Notes: generated by a model from the sequence alone, not told the origin. DNA of 64,000 bases from Fulvivirga sp. M361 (GCF_007097395.1 NZ_VKDC01000010.1:1-64000), one strand, 5' to 3'. Positions 36,594-46,343 are shown, counted from the stretch's first letter. A program made the numbers and translations.

Positions 36594-37118
36594 TCACTTA
36601 GAAAAATACCGCTCTTCCAGTATTCTTCTATGATGGGTCTCGTGGCCTACAATCAGAAAGCCCAGGGTTACCACATCCAGTTTAACACCACTGGCGGTAC
36701 CGCTCATTTTAAGCATAGTTTCAGTAAGACTGCCAAAGAGGTCAACGGTGGAGGCTCTGAGGTTAGCATATTCCGCACTGAGTTTATACAAATGCCGGCT
36801 GCCGGCATTTGCAGCAGGAGTCCATGCGTTTTCATCGAAACCTGGCAGTTCAGTTCGGTCTCCTCTTGAAAAAGTCAATGCACGGTAAGAGAATACACGC
36901 TCAGCATCCATCATATGGTTTATAACTTCCTTAACAGACCACTTATTTTCGGCATAGCGATAGTCACCGGAGGTCTCCGGAATGGTTTTGAAAAGGTCAA
37001 TGGTTTCATTACCACTCTGGATCAGCGCTGGAATGAGGTCATCATACGCTATACCAGCAATGTATTTTTTAAAGAATTCCGGCAGATGGTCAACGGTAGG
37101 CTTTAGCATAGTGCACAT
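36594..37118 (-). CDS. DinB-family protein (YfiT-like)
   Basis: A 174-residue helical protein of the DinB/YfiT metal-binding superfamily. Metal-ligand His residues are visible in EVINHMMDAERVFSYRA and LIVGHETHHRRI. Members include thiol S-transferases (bacillithiol-dependent) and hydrolases; in Bacteroidota the thiol cofactor is not certain. Start at the first Met, or the Met at codon 4. Located between dacB and a terminator, so transcribed separately from the thioredoxin-like gene. Confidence 0.88.
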   Translation of the reverse strand: MCTMLKPTVDHLPEFFKKYIAGIAYDDLIPALIQSGNETIDLFKTIPETSGDYRYAENKWSVKEVINHMMDAERVFSYRALTFSRGDRTELPGFDENAWTPAANAGSRHLYKLSAEYANLRASTVDLFGSLTETMLKMSGTASGVKLDVVTLGFLIVGHETHHRRILEERYFSK

Positions 37119-37123
37119 GAACT

Positions 37124-37158
37124 AAAAAACCCGTCCGACTTAGCGTATCGGACGGGTT
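37124..37158 (-). terminator. Strong intrinsic terminator
   Basis: AACCCGTCCGA (37128-37138) pairs perfectly over 11 bp with TCGGACGGGTT (37148-37158), followed on the minus strand by TTTTTT. It ends the transcript of the thioredoxin-like gene before the DinB gene. Confidence 0.88.
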
Positions 37159-37182
37159 GATCCTGATTTTATTAAATAGTTG

Positions 37183-37797
37183 TTAAGAAGCTTTCCATTT
37201 TATTGTGCAACCAATCGCTTTTGTTTTAGTAACAGGTGGTTTTTCTCCTTTGAGCAAAGCCTCTACGGCATCTTCTACATATTTTTTATCAGCGGCGGCG
37301 GCATCACTGGTATTATTGTCAATAGCACCAATGTAATTTACCACATACTTCCCTGAATTTTTGGACAGTAGAAAAACCTGGGGAGTATTAGTCGCTCCAA
37401 AACGTTTAGCTACCGTCTGGTCGGCATCGTACAAATATGCATGGGCGTACTTATTTTTCTTCGCATACTTCATCATCTCGTCATAAGTATCTCCCGGTGA
37501 CTTTTTAGGATCATTGGAATTGATGGCTAAGACGGGATACCCGTCATCCGCATACTTTTTATTAAGCGCCTTGATCCTGGTCAGATACTTTTTGGAATAG
37601 GGGCATGTGTTACAATCAAATATCACAATAAACCCTTTTGCTTCCTCAAAATCAGCCATCGAGACCATAGCGCCGCTGGTAGATTTAAGTTTAAAATCCT
37701 TTACAGTATCTCCCACTTCATAACCTTCTGTTACAGGTTTGCCGGCAAAGGTAAAAATGAACGCAAATGCGGTTAAGATGAGACTAAGCTTTTTCAT
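37183..37797 (-). CDS. Exported thioredoxin-like/AhpC-TSA family protein
   Basis: A 204-residue periplasmic redoxin. Signal peptide to about FTFAGKP, then KLKSTSGAMVSMADF, the redox site FDCNTCPYSKKYLTRI with CNTC (about residues 55-58), and DADQTVAKRFGATNTPQVFLL with the cis-Pro. It belongs to the group that carries a CxxC-type thioredoxin motif in the peroxiredoxin fold. It lies next to a TlpA-like gene in the same direction and may use reducing power from DsbD. Confidence 0.9.
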   Translation of the reverse strand: MKKLSLILTAFAFIFTFAGKPVTEGYEVGDTVKDFKLKSTSGAMVSMADFEEAKGFIVIFDCNTCPYSKKYLTRIKALNKKYADDGYPVLAINSNDPKKSPGDTYDEMMKYAKKNKYAHAYLYDADQTVAKRFGATNTPQVFLLSKNSGKYVVNYIGAIDNNTSDAAAADKKYVEDAVEALLKGEKPPVTKTKAIGCTIKWKAS

Positions 37798-37882
37798 ATA
37801 TCTGGATAATTTGGTTTTTAAAAATCAATTCAAGTAATATCAAATAGAACTTTCACATGTAAATCATAAAAGAAAACTAAAC

Positions 37883-38374
37883 TCATGACTTAGACAGAAA
37901 ATCCTGGATCAAGCTATAAAGTTCCTTTTCTTCCAACTCACTTTCAACGAATTTTCTTTCACCGGTTTTTTCATTGATGATAAGTGTAGCAGGTATTGCT
38001 CCCGTCCAGCTTTTATCTACTTTGTCTATCCAGGAGTTATAGTCTATTTCATCCAGTAGGTAAATGTCTGATTTTAACGCCTTTTTTTGTACAAAACGAT
38101 TGACCTTACTCAGTTGATCGGCAAAGTCCAGACTTATCAGGTTGACCGAGACCTTGCCTGAAAACTCCTCACGGGCAGCTTCAAAGTGTGGTAGCTCTTT
38201 CACGCATGGCCCGCACCAGGTAGCCCAGAAGTTAATGATCTTTACTTTTCCTTCCTTATCGTTGATAAGCGATTCCAGTCTGTCAAACTTTATGATCTCT
38301 ACGGATTCCTGGGCGTTTACATCGAAAAACATTGCAAAGAATATCCCTGCAATAAATGTGATTTTTTTTATCAT
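37883..38374 (-). CDS. TlpA-family thiol:disulfide reductase
   Basis: A 163-residue periplasmic thioredoxin. Signal peptide to about DVNAQ, active site WATWCGPC (CGPC at about residues 53-56), then the cis-Pro in GAIPATLII. Reduces disulfides, for example during cytochrome c maturation. It is upstream of the other thioredoxin-like gene on the same strand, 85 nt apart, and the gene-free region with DnaA boxes lies before it. Confidence 0.92.
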   Translation of the reverse strand: MIKKITFIAGIFFAMFFDVNAQESVEIIKFDRLESLINDKEGKVKIINFWATWCGPCVKELPHFEAAREEFSGKVSVNLISLDFADQLSKVNRFVQKKALKSDIYLLDEIDYNSWIDKVDKSWTGAIPATLIINEKTGERKFVESELEEKELYSLIQDFLSKS

Positions 38375-39010
38375 ATGAACAATACGTTTAGACCCAGCAT
38401 TTGGTTTACTCTGAGCGAAAATTTTTAAAGGCGGCTGATTTTCTAACGGATGAAGTCTTTAAATTGTAAGGAGGAACAAGTGCGAGAAAAGTGATGATAT
38501 AAGGCTGAATTAAAATTGTACTATTCTTATATTGCTGAAATTCAATTGATACATGTGCCAATGAAGTGTATATCACGGCTTAATATTAAGTTCAAATTGA
38601 GGTAAAACTTAAGTAAAGTAGAGATAACGCCCATTACAGATGTAGCTCGTTAACTCAAGTTAATTTTTCCTCAAAAACCTATACTAAAAACATATCTAAA
38701 TTCGTGTAAGATTTGCGTTCCAAACGAGCTTATCTGATTCTGAGAAAAGGAGTCAATTAGACAAAATAAAGATTTGAAAATGTCAATGAAAAGTTTTCCA
38801 CAATTTGACAAAGTTTTCCACAGACCGAAATCATTGATACATAAATCGTTGATTATCAGTATTTTAAATGACAAAAATTCAATGTACACTTTGTGGACAA
38901 CTCCCTAATGCTCAAAAAACTAGCCTACTTTTCGGACATTTCCAATGATTTTACAAAACTGTTTATATTCTTTTTAAGAAAAACTAAAAATGACCTGTGA
39001 AGTAAGGTGA
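38375..39010. other. Gene-free region of 636 bp with DnaA-box-like sites
   Basis: No gene. An AT-rich stretch contains three near-consensus DnaA boxes at 38794-38900 (separate entry). A TAAGGAGG sequence near 38468 leads only into a very short frame. The rest shows nothing recognised. Confidence 0.5.
38794..38900. other. Cluster of three DnaA-box-like sites, possible replication origin
   Basis: TTTTCCACA at 38794-38802 and again at 38814-38822, within a 12-nt direct repeat AAGTTTTCCACA spaced exactly 20 bp. The reverse-strand site TTGTCCACA is at 38892-38900. Each differs from TTATCCACA in one base. AT-rich DNA lies on both sides. Confidence 0.4.
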
Positions 39011-40786
39011 TTACTCCTGTTGATAGCTGATAAGTTTATTTCTATACGTATTAAAAATTCTGGATTTAGATAAAAACCCTTTGTATTTACCATCTTCAAT
39101 TACCGGTAAATTCCACGCTCCACTGGTTTGGAACTTGCTCATCACTGATTGCATATTTTCATGAGGCTGCACGCTGGCCGGTGGAGCGCTCATCAACGTT
39201 TTCACACGTGTGTTCGCCTGTGCCTCAGCATCAAACATTATATCTCTTATATCATCTAATGTCACTACTCCGAGCAGCTCCTCTTTATCATTCACAACAG
39301 GAAAAATATTACGCTTTGACTTCTTGACTAATCCTACCAACTCTCCCAAAGTAGCTTCAGGTTGAACAATAAGTAAGTCGTTTTCAATTATTTTGTAGAG
39401 ATTGATCTGGCTTAACACTTGTCGGTCTTTATCATATTTGATCAGGTCCCCACGTTCGACAAGATGTTTCGTATACAGAGAGTGTTTTTCAAAAAATGAA
39501 CTGGTGCTATAGGATATGGCCGATACTAGCATCAATGGAACGAACAATTCATAGCCACTGGTAATTTCGGCAATAAGGAATATGGCCGTCAGAGGGGCTG
39601 ATAACACGCCGCTCATTACTCCACACATACCTACCAACGTAAAATTGCTGGTACTCAGTTTTCCTAAGGAAGCAACGTTAGCAGAAGCAGCAAACAAAAA
39701 GCCGGTCACACCTCCCAGGAATAATGAAGGAGCAAATATTCCACCACTGCCTCCGGCTCCAATAGTAAGGGCAGATGCTACTGGTTTAATAAGTAACACG
39801 CCAAAAATGAAGATGAGCAGGAGAAATACATTATCTATCTCACCAAAGAAAAGAGTGGTGTTGAATATCTCTTCTTCACGTCCTGCCAGCAATAGTTTTA
39901 TAGTGCTATACCCCTCCCCATATATGGGTGGAAACACAAAAATAATGATCCCTAACAAAATACCTCCCACCAGCGCTCGTCCTATGGCATTTTTAACTTT
40001 CGAGATCATGGATTCTATTTTGTAAGTAGCTCGTGTAAAGTATACGGATACCAGTCCACAGATAATTCCCAGTAAAATATAATAGGGTGTTTCCGAGGCC
40101 TTGAAGCTGTCTACCAGGCGGAATGAAAACAGGACGTCATCACCTAATAACGTCAGTGAGATAAGTGCGCCTGTGACAGTAGAAATCAAAAGCGGAATGA
40201 ACATAGATATAGTTACATCCGCTAAGATGACTTCCATGCTAAAGATAACTCCTGCCACGGGTGAATTGAATATGGCTGAAATCGCTCCGGCTGCACCACA
40301 ACCTATAAGTAGCGTCCGTTTCTTATAGTTCATATGCATCAGCCGTCCCACGTTGGAGCCAATAGCCGATCCGGTGACAACAATAGGAGCCTCCAAACCC
40401 ACTGAGCCTCCAAAGCCTACGGTAATGGCACTGGTCAGCATTCGCGAGTACATCCTGGATTTTCTAATCACCCCTGACCTTTTGGAGATGTCATAAAGTA
40501 TTTGTGTAATACCGTGCCCTAGCCTTTCCTTAAAGATAAATTCCGAAATGAGTACAGTAATGAGTATTCCTATCAAGGGAAACCCTATATAGAAATAGTT
40601 CTCATATTTGACATCAAAATCACTGGTGAGTGTCTTCTCCAGGAAATGAACAGCTTCTTTTAATATAACAGCTGCAAGTCCTGAGATAGCCCCTATAAGT
40701 CCTGAAAGTACAAGCACAAAGGTTTTGTTACTAACATGCTTGATTCTCCAGATAAGGAACTTAATGAGTAGCTCTTCTATTTTCAC
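39011..40786 (-). CDS. ClC-family chloride channel/antiporter with CBS domains
   Basis: A 591-residue membrane protein that moves chloride, either as a channel or a chloride/proton exchanger. ClC signatures: LGHGITQI in place of GSGIP, GGSVGLEAPIV with the gating Glu, and GAGGSGGIFAPSL. About ten helices cover residues 20-430, then two CBS domains (about 455-515 and 525-585; FPVVNDKEELLGVVTLDDI and LPVIEDGKYKGFLSKSRI). The retained gating Glu allows either mode. Single gene; a -7 element lies just upstream. Confidence 0.93.
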   Translation of the reverse strand: MKIEELLIKFLIWRIKHVSNKTFVLVLSGLIGAISGLAAVILKEAVHFLEKTLTSDFDVKYENYFYIGFPLIGILITVLISEFIFKERLGHGITQILYDISKRSGVIRKSRMYSRMLTSAITVGFGGSVGLEAPIVVTGSAIGSNVGRLMHMNYKKRTLLIGCGAAGAISAIFNSPVAGVIFSMEVILADVTISMFIPLLISTVTGALISLTLLGDDVLFSFRLVDSFKASETPYYILLGIICGLVSVYFTRATYKIESMISKVKNAIGRALVGGILLGIIIFVFPPIYGEGYSTIKLLLAGREEEIFNTTLFFGEIDNVFLLLIFIFGVLLIKPVASALTIGAGGSGGIFAPSLFLGGVTGFLFAASANVASLGKLSTSNFTLVGMCGVMSGVLSAPLTAIFLIAEITSGYELFVPLMLVSAISYSTSSFFEKHSLYTKHLVERGDLIKYDKDRQVLSQINLYKIIENDLLIVQPEATLGELVGLVKKSKRNIFPVVNDKEELLGVVTLDDIRDIMFDAEAQANTRVKTLMSAPPASVQPHENMQSVMSKFQTSGAWNLPVIEDGKYKGFLSKSRIFNTYRNKLISYQQE

Positions 40787-40809
40787 ACCTTGGACTGACC
40801 TAAAGGAGA

Positions 40810-40817
40810 CAAATTTA
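40810..40817 (-). promoter_or_regulatory. -7 promoter element of the ClC gene
   Basis: On the minus strand TAAATTTG, a perfect TAnnTTTG. It lies 24 nt before the start codon. No TTG is found at the usual -33 spacing. Confidence 0.4.
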
Positions 40818-40988
40818 GTCTATTAGTGAATAAACTTTATTTTATATATCTATTATTTAATGCCGTAAAGAGTTTGATTTTAAAAGTCGCGCATAAGTTT
40901 TGCAAAAACGGTCTAGGTTTTCCTGAGCATATACATTAATCTTAATGACAAATTCTCAAACGATCTCACATTAATTTAGCTGGAATTC

Positions 40989-41381
40989 ATGAAAGAAGTA
41001 ATCAAGATCAAAGAAACCTGCCTTTATATTCATGACCTGGAGGGCGCCAGAATATTCTATCACGAAAAACTTGGGTTTGAGGTGATCAGTTACATAGCTG
41101 AACGACATATTTTTTTCAGAGTAGGTGCATCCGTATTGCTTTGCTTTAACCCAAAAGACAGTAAGAATAAGGTCTCTCCTCCTCCACATTACGCGGAAGG
41201 AAATCAGCATTATGCCTTTGAAGTGACTCAGCTGGACTACGAAAGTTGCAAAGAACAGATCAAAGAAAAAGGAATTGAAATAATAGATAGCTTGATTTGG
41301 AAATCAGGACAAGAGTCTTTCTACTTCAAAGACCATGAAAATAACATCCTCGAAATAGTACCGCTAGGTGTTTGGGAGTAG
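40989..41381 (+). CDS. VOC-family (glyoxalase-like) protein
   Basis: A 130-residue vicinal-oxygen-chelate protein with two beta-alpha-beta-beta-beta modules. Visible parts: CLYIHDLEGARIFYHEKLGFEV and FYFKDHENNILEIVPLG, with metal-ligand candidates HYAFEV His and the Glu in NILEIV. Members include glyoxalases, dioxygenases and thiol transferases for fosfomycin; the substrate cannot be told. The last 18 nt overlap the convergent hypothetical gene. Confidence 0.88.
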   Translation: MKEVIKIKETCLYIHDLEGARIFYHEKLGFEVISYIAERHIFFRVGASVLLCFNPKDSKNKVSPPPHYAEGNQHYAFEVTQLDYESCKEQIKEKGIEIIDSLIWKSGQESFYFKDHENNILEIVPLGVWE

Positions 41382-41648
41382 CCGGTGGATCAACCGCGCT
41401 AATAACCCTATCTTACGTGGCTTTTTTGAACTAGGCTCTTCTTCCGCCGGCGACATCCTGGTATAGATACTTTCAAACCAGTGTTTATAATCCTTATACA
41501 GGAGGCAATCCGAAAATAGCTCTGTGTCTGTTTTGATTTTGATCACAAGATCAGCGGAAACAATATTTCTGATTTGAGTTTGCTGGTCCTCAGGAAGGTC
41601 ACTTATTCTCACAAACTCTATTCCTTTATATATAAGCGATTTATTCAC
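41364..41648 (-). CDS. Hypothetical protein, 94 aa
   Basis: No family recognised. The protein is soluble and mixed, with a Ser/Glu/Lys-rich stretch (PAEEEPSSKKPRK, about 67-79) and a hydrophobic basic end (LLARLIHRLLP) that may form an amphipathic helix. It overlaps the VOC gene end to end by 18 nt. Coding is likely because of its length and composition, but not proven. Confidence 0.6.
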   Translation of the reverse strand: MNKSLIYKGIEFVRISDLPEDQQTQIRNIVSADLVIKIKTDTELFSDCLLYKDYKHWFESIYTRMSPAEEEPSSKKPRKIGLLARLIHRLLPNT

Positions 41649-41838
41649 ACTAAGGGCCCTTTCAAAATAAATAGGTAAAAAATGACAGTAGTAACCTGAA
41701 AACCAAAAACATATCCTAGAGCGACTAATATATCATACGCCGCCCATCTTTCCAATTAAATTAGACTTTTAGCGAGTTACAAATCGATAAAGCGTAATTC
41801 AACCTAATGAAATATGGAAACAAAGGTTTATAGATCCA

Positions 41839-42525
41839 TCAGGTTTTCAAAACAGCAACAAATTGCCATTTCGGTTTTGCAATCCATTTTACAAAGGGAA
41901 GATGCGAATACAGATTTATACCGATCTTCATTTTTGCAATTTTCAGGTCGTGACGGTGGCACAGGTCTTTAAAATAGTATTCACTGAAATATCTTTTTGG
42001 AATATTAACTCCATATCCCCAGTTACCAATAAAATCCATTACCCTTAACCACTGGCGTGAAAAAAAACCATACTCAAAATGGTCTTTTATGATAACGTAA
42101 TCAGCAACGCGAGATGCCTCATTTAACAAACTATCAATGGTATGATCTGCATGATGCAGAACATCACAGAAAAGGGCAGCCTTGAATTGTTTATCCGGGA
42201 ATGGGATATTTTGGCCGTCGAATGTGCTGTACTTTTTCCAACGCTCCTTCTTCTTAAGCTCATCAGAAAGTTCAAAGACATCGATGCATTGCCAGTCGCT
42301 GCTGGGAAGTTGCGCATAAACAAGTTCTGCAAGGGCCATGTCTCCACACCCCACATCCAGGCAGTTCGTTTTTTCGTCAATATCTGAAATCTCTTTTACT
42401 TCCTGGGCTATAAGGCGTGAAAGGATAGATATACGATTAGAATGAGATGCCTTTTGATGAAAGTTGACCAGCTTTCTCGCAAAAGCGTTGTCTTTCTTTG
42501 CTGTGGCAGATTGCACTTTAGTCAA
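41839..42525 (-). CDS. Class I SAM-dependent methyltransferase
   Basis: A 228-residue cytosolic methyltransferase. Motif I is NCLDVGCGDMALAEL (about residues 56-70), followed by WQCIDVFEL and KAALFCDVLHHAD (motif IV). Its start overlaps the end of the glycosyltransferase gene by 8 nt, so the two form an operon. Probably modifies a sugar or lipid-linked product made by the cluster. Confidence 0.88.
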   Translation of the reverse strand: MTKVQSATAKKDNAFARKLVNFHQKASHSNRISILSRLIAQEVKEISDIDEKTNCLDVGCGDMALAELVYAQLPSSDWQCIDVFELSDELKKKERWKKYSTFDGQNIPFPDKQFKAALFCDVLHHADHTIDSLLNEASRVADYVIIKDHFEYGFFSRQWLRVMDFIGNWGYGVNIPKRYFSEYYFKDLCHRHDLKIAKMKIGINLYSHLPFVKWIAKPKWQFVAVLKT

Positions 42526-43675
42526 CTTTTTTCAATCTAAGTATACTTATGAAGAAGCTATTCAGTAGGATCTGACTACCAAAAAGCAGCAGGCTTACCG
42601 AGGGTATAGCTACTCGCATAGTTTTACTCACATTCAGGTCGCCCAGGCCCACTTCTCCCCAGGAATATAATGCAACACCCCATAAAACAAGGCCGAGTAT
42701 CTTGAACAGTAAACCTAAAACAATACCGGCTTCAAGAGAAAAAACTTTTAACAGCTTTAATACACTACCCTTTATTGGAAATAGATCATGTGTATAAACA
42801 TAGATCTTCGTCAGTACATAAAACAGAACTCCTTGAAATCCAAAGATTATCATAGCCGAGCAATAAAGTAGCGTATGCACGGAAAGTGTGACATGCCCTA
42901 TTTGCAGATGACCATTGAAAAGAATAGCACCGGATATAAAACTCCCGAACAACATGAGCAGAACTCCCGGATACAAAAAAAGCCATGCCGGACTGTACAT
43001 AAGAAAGAACCGTAAATTTCTCCAGCCATCCCTCCATGTTCTTAAGTGAGGCGGACGACTCCTGCCATCAGGATGTAACATAGTAGGAACCTCTGTAATA
43101 GTCACACCCATGAGCGCTGATTTCACCACTACTTCAGAGGCGAATTCCATGCCTGTGGTTTGCGTTTCCATCTGATCGAATGCTTCCCTGGAAAAGCCTC
43201 GAAGACCACAATTAAAATCTCCAATGTCTATCTTAAAAAACATCCGGCCCACCAATGACTGTGCCGGATTACCAAAATAACGATGTACCGGAGGCATGGC
43301 TCCATCCATGATCCCCCCCTCAAAACGATTCCCCATCACCAACCCGTAACCTTCCCTTAACTTTTCAATGAATAGTGTCAGCGATGAGAAGTCATAACTG
43401 TCATCTGCATCTCCCATGATGATATATTTTCCTTTTGACGCAGTAATCCCCCCTCTCAATGCATTTCCATATCCCTTAGCTTTTACATGTATTACTCTGG
43501 CATTTTTCGATTCAGCTATTTCAACAGACCGGTCAGTGCTACCATTGTCGGCAATGATCACTTCGCCATCAATATTGTTTTGGCTCATAAACCCCTTAGC
43601 CTTATCTATACAGATGCCCAACGTTTCTTCTTCGTTAAGGCAAGGCATTACTACTGATAATTCTAAAGTACTCAT
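42518..43675 (-). CDS. Family 2 glycosyltransferase, membrane-bound
   Basis: A 385-residue enzyme with a DPM1-like catalytic domain (residues 1-225) and about four C-terminal membrane helices (from about 230). The nucleotide-sugar site includes VVMPCLNEEETLG, ADNGSTDRSVEIA and GDADDSYDF (DxD-like). It probably transfers a sugar to polyprenyl phosphate, giving donors for the family 39 glycosyltransferase encoded divergently next door. First gene of an operon with the methyltransferase. Confidence 0.9.
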   Translation of the reverse strand: MSTLELSVVMPCLNEEETLGICIDKAKGFMSQNNIDGEVIIADNGSTDRSVEIAESKNARVIHVKAKGYGNALRGGITASKGKYIIMGDADDSYDFSSLTLFIEKLREGYGLVMGNRFEGGIMDGAMPPVHRYFGNPAQSLVGRMFFKIDIGDFNCGLRGFSREAFDQMETQTTGMEFASEVVVKSALMGVTITEVPTMLHPDGRSRPPHLRTWRDGWRNLRFFLMYSPAWLFLYPGVLLMLFGSFISGAILFNGHLQIGHVTLSVHTLLYCSAMIIFGFQGVLFYVLTKIYVYTHDLFPIKGSVLKLLKVFSLEAGIVLGLLFKILGLVLWGVALYSWGEVGLGDLNVSKTMRVAIPSVSLLLFGSQILLNSFFISILRLKKVD

Positions 43676-43772
43676 ATATTTTATTTCAGGAAGCTAACTT
43701 AAAAAGTTCAATGCTACTTGAAAAACATAATCCAGTTATATTTAAATTGCCAAGAAATAATTCATTAAAGCT

Positions 43773-45296
43773 GTGATTCTGAAAACAAGAGAATGGATAT
43801 ACCTTACATTGATATGTGTAGTATTCACCGTTGTTTACTATAACACGTACGATGAGAAAATAGCCATATTAGGAGATAATGCTACGTACTACATCTTAGG
43901 CAAAGGTCTTTCCGAATTCAAAGGATTTGTTAATTACGCTTCACCTACTCAAACACCTCACAATCACTTTCCTCCCGGGTACCCCTTTTTATTATCCATT
44001 GTTATGCTGATTGTCTCTGATGACATGCAGGTAATGAAAATCCTCAACGGATTATTAACGCTTGGAATAGGGCTTCTTTCTTATTTCATGATAAAAAGAC
44101 TTACGGGAAAAGATATTCTTGCCGCATTTATAGCAGTAGCTATAGTGATGAATGCGAATTTACTTTACTATTCCAGTGTAATGATGAGTGAAGTGCCGTT
44201 TGCTTTCTTTACGCTGCTTGCCTTATCCATCTTAACGAGAATGTCACTGGAGAAACCTTTTTTCAGGGACCCATACTTTTTCATCGTTGTAGGGCTGATC
44301 GTTTTCAGCTTTTATATGCGTGCTTTTGGTGTCGCGTTGTTAGGTGGTGTGGTAGTATACTTTCTTACCAGGAAAAAATGGTGGCATTCGATTGCCGCCG
44401 TTGGCGGGTTTATTTTAGGAGTTATTCCATGGCAGATCAGAAGCTATCAAATGGGAGGCAGTAATCAGCTTAATGTGATGTTTCGCAAAAACTATTACCG
44501 CCCTGAGTCAGGTAACATAGACGCGGTAGATCTATGGGAAAGGATCATCATCAATTTCCAGCGGATCTTTTCTATAGAATTGCCTGAAGCAATTATGCCC
44601 ATAATAAACCTGTCAGATGAAACTACCAACACCGTTACCAAGTGGTTGATTGGGTTGATCTTTTTGGCCATAGTCATTTATGGCATTAAAAAAATGTCTT
44701 CTACCGGTATATTGGTAGGAGGCTACCTGGGTTTTACCATACTCATTTTATTCATTTGGCCTGATTATTTTTCTTCATCGAGATATCTGGTACCTGTGAT
44801 CCCGATTTTGCTTATCTCATTCTATGCAGGACTTTATCAATTACTCAATCAGCTTACTAAGTCCTACACAAAGCGTGTGCAATTCAACCCACTATTTTTG
44901 CTGGTGTTCATATTTTTCTTTATCTCTCCTCTTAAGGAATTAAGTAAGGCCTCCAGGCAAAATTATTCTCCACAATGGGCAGAATTTTTTGCGCTGGCTG
45001 AATGGAGTAAAACGAACATTGCCGAAGGAGCAGTGGTGTGTAGTAGAAAGCCTAACCTTTTTTACCTCTTTTCAAAACACCCGTCGTGCAACTATCGCTA
45101 TACTGAGGACCCCGACGACCTGCTTGACGGACTTAACCGGCACAAGGTAGATTATGTGGTCTTTGATCAGCTGGGTTTCAGTACTACACCACGTTGTCTG
45201 GGGAAAGCCATTAACACCTATCAAGACCGTTTCAAGGTGATCCAGTATATAGGCCCTGAAAAAAGAAGAACTTACTTTTTCGACTATAACCGATAA
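43773..45296 (+). CDS. Family 39-like (ArnT/PMT-type) membrane glycosyltransferase
   Basis: A 507-residue protein with about ten membrane helices and a soluble C-terminal part. The first outer loop has LGDNATYY (the expected catalytic acidic site) and the HFPPGYPFLLS block typical of this superfamily. It uses polyprenyl-phosphate sugars as donor to modify a lipid or protein on the periplasmic side. The start is GTG at 43773; no ATG lies in frame nearby. It is divergent from the GT2 gene, with a 97-nt gap. Confidence 0.9.
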   Translation: MILKTREWIYLTLICVVFTVVYYNTYDEKIAILGDNATYYILGKGLSEFKGFVNYASPTQTPHNHFPPGYPFLLSIVMLIVSDDMQVMKILNGLLTLGIGLLSYFMIKRLTGKDILAAFIAVAIVMNANLLYYSSVMMSEVPFAFFTLLALSILTRMSLEKPFFRDPYFFIVVGLIVFSFYMRAFGVALLGGVVVYFLTRKKWWHSIAAVGGFILGVIPWQIRSYQMGGSNQLNVMFRKNYYRPESGNIDAVDLWERIIINFQRIFSIELPEAIMPIINLSDETTNTVTKWLIGLIFLAIVIYGIKKMSSTGILVGGYLGFTILILFIWPDYFSSSRYLVPVIPILLISFYAGLYQLLNQLTKSYTKRVQFNPLFLLVFIFFFISPLKELSKASRQNYSPQWAEFFALAEWSKTNIAEGAVVCSRKPNLFYLFSKHPSCNYRYTEDPDDLLDGLNRHKVDYVVFDQLGFSTTPRCLGKAINTYQDRFKVIQYIGPEKRRTYFFDYNR

Positions 45297-45404
45297 CTTG
45301 AAATTGTGTTTCAGCTTATTGTAAGCCTGACGACAGTGATTTCAAGAATGTTTTGTCAAGATGGCTTGTTACAAGTAAACTAGAAACACATTTATTAAAT
45401 GATT

Positions 45405-46343
45405 ATGGATAAAAATATACGTTACATATTCACAATCGGCAGCATAATAATAGGTTCTTCCCTAACCTTTTATGGCTGTCAAAAATCTGCCAATAGCACT
45501 TCTTTACCACCATCGGTGTCTACTGTGGCAGATGAGGAATTTGGCCAGTATTGGTATACCGGGAAAGCGGAAGTCAGCTCTTACAAGCTAAAGCAATCGC
45601 GTTATGGTGAAATTCATGAAGGAGATGCAGTACTCATCTTTGTTACAGAGCCTTTTTCGAACTCCAAACAGGTAAAGCTGGATTATCCGGACAAGGCGGG
45701 TAGCGACAATGTATCCGTTATGAAACTTAATTATACGAAGAAGTTCAACACAGGTATCTATCCTTATTCAATGATGCTGTCATCATTCACGCCTATAGAT
45801 ACATATCATCATACGAAAACATTAAAAGTTACCACATCCGTACAGGAATGGTGCGGACATGTTTTCACGCAAATGAATTTGAACAAAGACGAGTATAAAG
45901 TAAACGCCTATTCCTATTTCGAACAGGAAGGGGATAATACCTTCACTATGAAACATGCCTTTATGGAAGATGAGATCTTCAACCGGATACGAATTGACTA
46001 TAAAACTTTACCGACAGGCGAATTTCAAATGATACCGGGCCTTTTTTATACACGCCTGACACATAAAGAACTGGAAGTACAAAACGTGTCTGCCGAACTT
46101 TCGGAAAACGATGATACGTTCCGGTATCTGGTGAAGTTCAAGGAAAGTAAACGTACATTGAACATTACATTTCAGAAGGCTTTTCCTTATCAAATACTAC
46201 GCTGGGAAGATACATACAACGGAGCAGGAGGAAAAACACTCACCACTTCTGCGGAATTGAATAAAAGTCTTTACACCCCTTATTGGGCTAAGAATAGTAA
46301 AGTTGATATCCATTTAAGGGATTCATTAGATCTGCGATTTTGA
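45405..46343 (+). CDS. Lipoprotein of unknown function
   Basis: A 312-residue exported protein with the lipobox YGC (SLTFYGC, Cys at about 25). The mature part starts with a Ser-rich linker and ADEEFGQYWYTGKAEVSSYKLKQSRYGE, then a beta-rich domain with SVQEWCGHVFTQMNL. It resembles a widespread Bacteroidota lipoprotein that databases sometimes mislabel as septum formation inhibitor Maf; no Maf motif is seen. Start at the Met at 45405 is preferred to 45399. Its stop overlaps the TTG start of the next gene (TTGA). Confidence 0.75.
   Translation: MDKNIRYIFTIGSIIIGSSLTFYGCQKSANSTSLPPSVSTVADEEFGQYWYTGKAEVSSYKLKQSRYGEIHEGDAVLIFVTEPFSNSKQVKLDYPDKAGSDNVSVMKLNYTKKFNTGIYPYSMMLSSFTPIDTYHHTKTLKVTTSVQEWCGHVFTQMNLNKDEYKVNAYSYFEQEGDNTFTMKHAFMEDEIFNRIRIDYKTLPTGEFQMIPGLFYTRLTHKELEVQNVSAELSENDDTFRYLVKFKESKRTLNITFQKAFPYQILRWEDTYNGAGGKTLTTSAELNKSLYTPYWAKNSKVDIHLRDSLDLRF

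Noticed and set aside
45405-46343. Septum formation inhibitor Maf
   Set aside because: This label is common for such lipoproteins, but no Maf nucleotide pyrophosphatase motif is present.
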